DNA of 18,643 nt from NCBI GenBank assembly GCA_021828745.1, contig JAJZDE010000016.1:1-18643 (forward strand). Reading direction: 5' to 3'. Origin of the DNA: Pseudomonadota bacterium. GTDB lineage: Bacteria > Pseudomonadota > Gammaproteobacteria > Burkholderiales > Ferrovaceae. The notes below the pieces were generated by a model. That model searched no databases and was not told the origin of the DNA. It was given only the letters and a program-made list of their open reading frames with translations. Shown here piece after piece: positions 15,371 to 18,643 of the stretch (positions are counted from its first letter, which is position 1; every line of letters starts with the position of its first letter). The position numbers and the translations under genes are program-made.

Positions 15371-16612
15371 CTACCGGGCTCGAAGACGCCACAGGGAGGT
15401 GACTTCCGCCTGGCGCGCGACATATAGCGGATCACTGACATCAGCGACGCGCGGGTGATGTGGCCGCGTCTCGATTCGATCAAGGACGATCAATCCCGCT
15501 GCATCGATCAGTGCAAGCAATTCCGGGCGCGTACGCAGCCCCAGATGCTCAGCGAGATCAGAGAGCAGGAGCCAGCCTTCACCGCCGGGTTCGAGATGCG
15601 CAACCAAGCCATTCAGAAATCCACGCAGCATGCTGCTCTCGGGGTCGTATACTGCGTGTTCGAGGGAGGATACCGGTCGTGCGGGGATCCAGGGCGGATT
15701 ACAGACGACGAGCGCCGCGCACCCGTCAGGATAGAGTTCTGCCTGCCGTACCTCCACCTGTGCGCCGAGTTTGAGTGCCGCGATGTTGTCGCGCGCGCAG
15801 GCAAGCGCGCGCGGATCGCGTTCGGCCGCGACTATATGCGCGACGCCTCGTTTTGCCAGAAGCGCGCTGAGCACGCCGGTGCCGGTACCGACATCGAAGG
15901 CCACGCCGCGCGCGGGTATCTCGAGCAGGGCAGGCGGCAACGGTGCCGTGGCGACCAGATCCACATATTCGGAACGGATTGGCGCAAACACGCCGTAATG
16001 CGGATGAATGCGCGCGCCGAGCGCCGAAACTTCAATGCCCTTCGTCCGCCATTCGTGGGCGCCGATTATTCCCAACAGTTCGCGCAGTGAGGCGATGAAC
16101 GGCAGGGCGGCCGTGCCATAGGCTTCGGCACAGGCCTGTTGCACATCGGGTGCGCGGCGCAGCGGAATACGGAAGTCGGCGTCGAAGGGCAGGAGCAACA
16201 TACCCAAGGTTCGTGCGCGTTGCGATTGCATCAATCGATAGCGATGGAATACGTCCGCAGAGAGAGGGAGCGACGGGGCGACAGGCGTCGACATGTCCGC
16301 TTTGGCAACCGACGGCTTATTGCCCATGCGCGGTGCATCGATTCGTCGCACCAGTGCAGTGAGCTGTTGTCGTGCATTCTGAAAATCGCCGCGCCACAGA
16401 ATCGCCGTGCCTTCGCAAGCCAGATGATAGGCAACGTCAGCCTTCATGCGATCGTCTGCGATCACCACGCGTTTCGGCGGTGGCAAGCCACTCCCTGAAC
16501 GCCAGAGGGCAGTGCGTACCTCACCCTCCTCGCGCCAACTGACCGTGGGGAGTTCAGTCACTCCGCGCCCTTTGTCTGCGCCGGGCGGCGACACCACCAG
16601 CGCATAACTCAT
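15371..16612 (-). CDS. Class I SAM-dependent methyltransferase with NPPW motif and long N-terminal domain
   Basis: This 413-residue protein has a Rossmann methyltransferase core at about residues 205-385. Motif I is FDVGTGTGVLSAL (glycine loop 240-246), the acid after strand 2 is in AAERD (264), and the catalytic-type motif is VVCNPPWIPA (NPPW at 305-308). The [N/D]PP[Y/W/F] motif marks enzymes that methylate exocyclic or amide nitrogens, such as PrmC and RsmC, and PHYGVFAPIRSEYVDLV before motif I resembles the same group. The first 200 residues, including WRGDFQNARQQL, form a domain I cannot name. Its substrate is unknown; protein glutamine, rRNA or DNA are possible. The coding strand appears unusually rich in GCGC and CGCG compared with the left block. 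The ATG at 16612 has GAGAG and GTGAGG nearby, neither ideally spaced. Confidence 0.85.
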   Translation of the reverse strand: MSYALVVSPPGADKGRGVTELPTVSWREEGEVRTALWRSGSGLPPPKRVVIADDRMKADVAYHLACEGTAILWRGDFQNARQQLTALVRRIDAPRMGNKPSVAKADMSTPVAPSLPLSADVFHRYRLMQSQRARTLGMLLLPFDADFRIPLRRAPDVQQACAEAYGTAALPFIASLRELLGIIGAHEWRTKGIEVSALGARIHPHYGVFAPIRSEYVDLVATAPLPPALLEIPARGVAFDVGTGTGVLSALLAKRGVAHIVAAERDPRALACARDNIAALKLGAQVEVRQAELYPDGCAALVVCNPPWIPARPVSSLEHAVYDPESSMLRGFLNGLVAHLEPGGEGWLLLSDLAEHLGLRTRPELLALIDAAGLIVLDRIETRPHHPRVADVSDPLYVARQAEVTSLWRLRAR

Positions 16613-16708
16613 GCCTCACTTCTCTCGATGACACTTGTGGTTTTTCATGATTTGTCAGCCCGTCCCTCATTGTTTGTTAAGAACCTCTGTTTTTCGATCC
16701 GTTCCGGG
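16613..16708. other. Short spacer between oxidoreductase and methyltransferase
   Basis: This 96-base AT-rich gap separates two same-strand genes. I see no hairpin with a U-tract and no clear promoter. Confidence 0.3.
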
Positions 16709-18337
16709 TCAAATATCTTCCGCCACCATCTTGATCGCCCCGCAGGGACATTCGGCAAAACAAATGCCACAGCCTTTGCAGTAGTCGTAGTTGAACAAAA
16801 AGCGTTTGCCCGGGCCGAGTTTGATTACCGCGTTATCGGGACACACGCCATAACAGTTGTCGCACTCGAAACAGTTGCCGCAGGACAGGCAGCGCCGTGC
16901 CTCGAACAGGGCATTCGTCTCGCTCAGCCCACCCTGCACTTCATCGAAACTGGTTTGGCGGCGTATGGCGTCCAGCATTGGGCGCATGGTCTTGGGCGCG
17001 TCGGAATAGTACCACGGGTTGAGCATGTCGAAAGTGGCCGCCTCATGTGTTGCTGTGGATTCGTAAGGCTTACCACGTAGCCAGGCATCGATATGACGCG
17101 CAGCTTTTTTGCCATGCCCGACACCCGTTGTCACGGTGCGCTCCGACGGTACCATATCGCCTCCCGCGAAAATTCCCGGATGACCGGTCATCATGTTGCC
17201 GTCGACTTGCACCACCCCGTCCTTGATCTCCAGGTCCGACACGCCGTCCAGCAAGGACAGATCGACATCCTGACCGAGTGCCAGCACCAGCGAATCCGCC
17301 TCTATGGATTCGAACTCGCCGGTGGGTTGCGGAAATCCATTGTCGTCCAACTGCATCTTTTCCAGCGTGAGGTTATGCACGTCGGCGTATTTGATGGTGG
17401 ACAGCCATTTGATCATGATCCCTTCCTGCAAGGCTTCTTCCACCTCGAAATCATGCGCGGGCATCTTTTTGCGGGTACGGCGGTAGACGATGATGGAGTC
17501 GGTCGCTCCCAGGCGTTTGGCGGTGCGCGCCACATCGATCGCTGTGTTGCCGCCGCCATACACCACCACGTGGCGGCCCAGCAGCGGCTTGTCCTCGTCT
17601 TCCATGCTGCGCAGCACGGAAACCGCATCCACGATATGCGCCGCATCGCCTGCCGGAATAAAAGCACGCTTGCCGATGTGCGCGCCCACCGCCAGAAAGG
17701 TCGCATCAAAATCACCCGCGCGCATGCTCTCCCCGATATTCGCCACCTTGGTGTCGAGTTTGAGTTTTACGCCCAGATCGAGTATGCGCGCCACTTCGGC
17801 ATCCAGTACCTCGCGCGGCAAACGATATTTTGGGATGCCGAAACGCATCATGCCGCCGGACAGCGGACCGGCTTCGTGTATCTCCACCTTGTGTCCGAGA
17901 CGCGCGAGATGGTAGGCGGCGGATAGTCCGGATGGCCCTGCGCCGACGATCAGGACTTTCTTGCCGGAAGGTGCAGCAGGTGCCTCGAATTTCCAGCCGC
18001 GCCTGATCGCCTCATCGCCGAGAAAGCGTTCGACCGAATTGATGCCGACTGCACTGTCCAGGAAGCCGCGATTGCATGCGCCTTCGCAGGGGTGATAGCA
18101 GACGCGACCCATGATGGCGGGCAGCGGATTGTCCAGGGTCAGCACACGCCAGGCTTTCTCATAGTCACCCGATTCGGCATGAAACAGCCAGCCCTGAATA
18201 TTTTCTCCTGCCGGACAGCCCGCATTGCATGGCGGCAACCGATCCAGATAAACCGGCTTCATGGTACGCCATGATCCGGTGTGATTGGCCAGGGAAGAGC
18301 CGGGGTCCAGGGTGATGGCAAACGGTTTATCCATCAT
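16709..18337 (-). CDS. GltD-like FAD/NAD(P)H oxidoreductase with two [4Fe-4S] regions, partner of a 2-oxoacid:ferredoxin oxidoreductase
   Basis: This 542-residue protein has three parts. The N-terminal iron-sulfur helical domain carries Cys37, 41, 80, 84 and 88. A two-Rossmann flavoprotein core follows, with FAD loop GAGPSG (132-137), NAD(P) loop GGGNTA (261-266), VYRRTRKKMPA and IFAGGD (389-394). The C-terminal ferredoxin-like region has Cys483, 486, 489, 492, 495, 499 and then 520, 523, 526, 530, 532. The core matches the glutamate synthase small subunit family, whose members pass electrons between NAD(P)H and iron-sulfur clusters. The start at 18337 has AGGAG five bases upstream and overlaps the PorB stop as ATGA, so it very probably exchanges electrons between pyruvate (or another 2-oxoacid) oxidation and NAD(P)H. 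NADPH is likelier than NADH from the arginines, but this is inference. Confidence 0.9.
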   Translation of the reverse strand: MMDKPFAITLDPGSSLANHTGSWRTMKPVYLDRLPPCNAGCPAGENIQGWLFHAESGDYEKAWRVLTLDNPLPAIMGRVCYHPCEGACNRGFLDSAVGINSVERFLGDEAIRRGWKFEAPAAPSGKKVLIVGAGPSGLSAAYHLARLGHKVEIHEAGPLSGGMMRFGIPKYRLPREVLDAEVARILDLGVKLKLDTKVANIGESMRAGDFDATFLAVGAHIGKRAFIPAGDAAHIVDAVSVLRSMEDEDKPLLGRHVVVYGGGNTAIDVARTAKRLGATDSIIVYRRTRKKMPAHDFEVEEALQEGIMIKWLSTIKYADVHNLTLEKMQLDDNGFPQPTGEFESIEADSLVLALGQDVDLSLLDGVSDLEIKDGVVQVDGNMMTGHPGIFAGGDMVPSERTVTTGVGHGKKAARHIDAWLRGKPYESTATHEAATFDMLNPWYYSDAPKTMRPMLDAIRRQTSFDEVQGGLSETNALFEARRCLSCGNCFECDNCYGVCPDNAVIKLGPGKRFLFNYDYCKGCGICFAECPCGAIKMVAEDI

Positions 18338-18643
18338 GCTGTCTCCTGCTGTACCAATCCGTATTTGCGGATGTTGCGGTCAGCACGCTCCTGTATGCGT
18401 GCGATGACATCCCACTTCGGTTTGGCGCCGAACAAATGGGCAAAGCGTTTTTGCGGTTTCAGGTACTCCTCGACGGGCAACTGCCTGCGTATCGGTAACG
18501 CGCTGACCTGCAGGCCGTGCTCGGCTTCGAATATCGGGAACAAGCCGGTTTCATGCGCCAGCCGCGCGATGCGGATGGTGTCGTGCGAGGCCGTTCCCCA
18601 GCCCAAAGGGCAGGGCACGAAGAGGTGAATGTAGCGCGCGCCG
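18334..18643 (-). CDS. porB: Pyruvate (2-oxoacid):ferredoxin oxidoreductase beta subunit, C-terminal part, cut by window edge
   Basis: The minus-strand frame is open from the right edge to the TGA at 18334, giving the last 102 residues. They match the C terminus of thiamine-diphosphate-binding PFOR beta subunits: HLFVPCPLGWG, then IRIARLAHETGLFPIFEAEHG, and LPVEEYLKPQKRFAHLF. The enzyme decarboxylates pyruvate with CoA to acetyl-CoA and reduces ferredoxin, or runs in reverse to fix CO2. The ThDP-binding motif lies outside the window, and so would the alpha/gamma subunits if present. The 4-base overlap with the following oxidoreductase indicates coupled translation. Another 2-oxoacid substrate (2-oxoglutarate, branched chain) cannot be excluded from this fragment. 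Confidence 0.8.
   Translation of the reverse strand, partial: GARYIHLFVPCPLGWGTASHDTIRIARLAHETGLFPIFEAEHGLQVSALPIRRQLPVEEYLKPQKRFAHLFGAKPKWDVIARIQERADRNIRKYGLVQQETA

Noticed and set aside
15340..15395. tRNA-like T-arm on the minus strand (GGCTCGATTCC)
   Set aside because: Only three stem pairs hold cleanly, and no anticodon arm, D arm or acceptor stem could be built. Probably chance.
17093..17926. 277-residue plus-strand frame over the oxidoreductase
   Set aside because: It is antisense to the Rossmann domains and rich in His/Arg/Gln with no coherent fold signal.

Overview
The window looks like a chromosomal stretch of a Gram-negative proteobacterium, most likely a betaproteobacterium. RdgC is a beta/gamma-proteobacterial family, MsbA implies a lipid A outer membrane, and the thiamine-dependent 2-oxoacid:ferredoxin oxidoreductase paired with a GltD-like flavoprotein would fit an iron- or sulfur-oxidising, microaerophilic betaproteobacterium. 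The last point is inference. I saw no tRNA, rRNA, CRISPR array, insertion sequence or phage gene.

Left block (1-7703, all minus strand; transcription runs right to left). The order is opgD-like periplasmic glucan gene, rmuC, rdgC, cobU, cobT, cobC, cobS, msbA (cut by the left edge). rmuC and rdgC are DNA-maintenance genes. The four cob genes assemble the nucleotide loop of cobalamin. cobU starts inside the end of rdgC, and cobU/cobT/cobC/cobS are linked by three successive 4-base stop/start overlaps, so rdgC and the cob genes are probably one translationally coupled unit.

Middle block (7704-11957, plus strand). A short divergent promoter region leads to a 72-residue copper-chaperone-like HMA protein. 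A probable 34-residue microprotein with two CxxC knuckles follows; it is too short for routine gene calling. Next comes a 1214-residue cyclic-di-GMP enzyme. I read its domain order as GAF - GAF - GGDEF - heme globin - GAF - EAL - CZB-like zinc domain. The globin sits inside the chain rather than at the N terminus, and the last ~75 residues carry an H...C...HxxxH pattern like the zinc-binding CZB module. This is the most interesting object in the window: one protein that may combine oxygen, zinc and small-ligand sensing with both synthesis and breakdown of c-di-GMP.

Right block (12019-18643, mostly minus strand). It holds a DnaQ-like DEDDh exonuclease, a plus-strand YeaO-type DUF488 protein whose 3' end overlaps the 3' end of pgm (phosphoglucomutase), a two-part small-molecule or protein methyltransferase, and a GltD-like FAD/Fe-S oxidoreductase overlapping (ATGA) the end of a pyruvate:ferredoxin oxidoreductase beta subunit that runs off the right edge.
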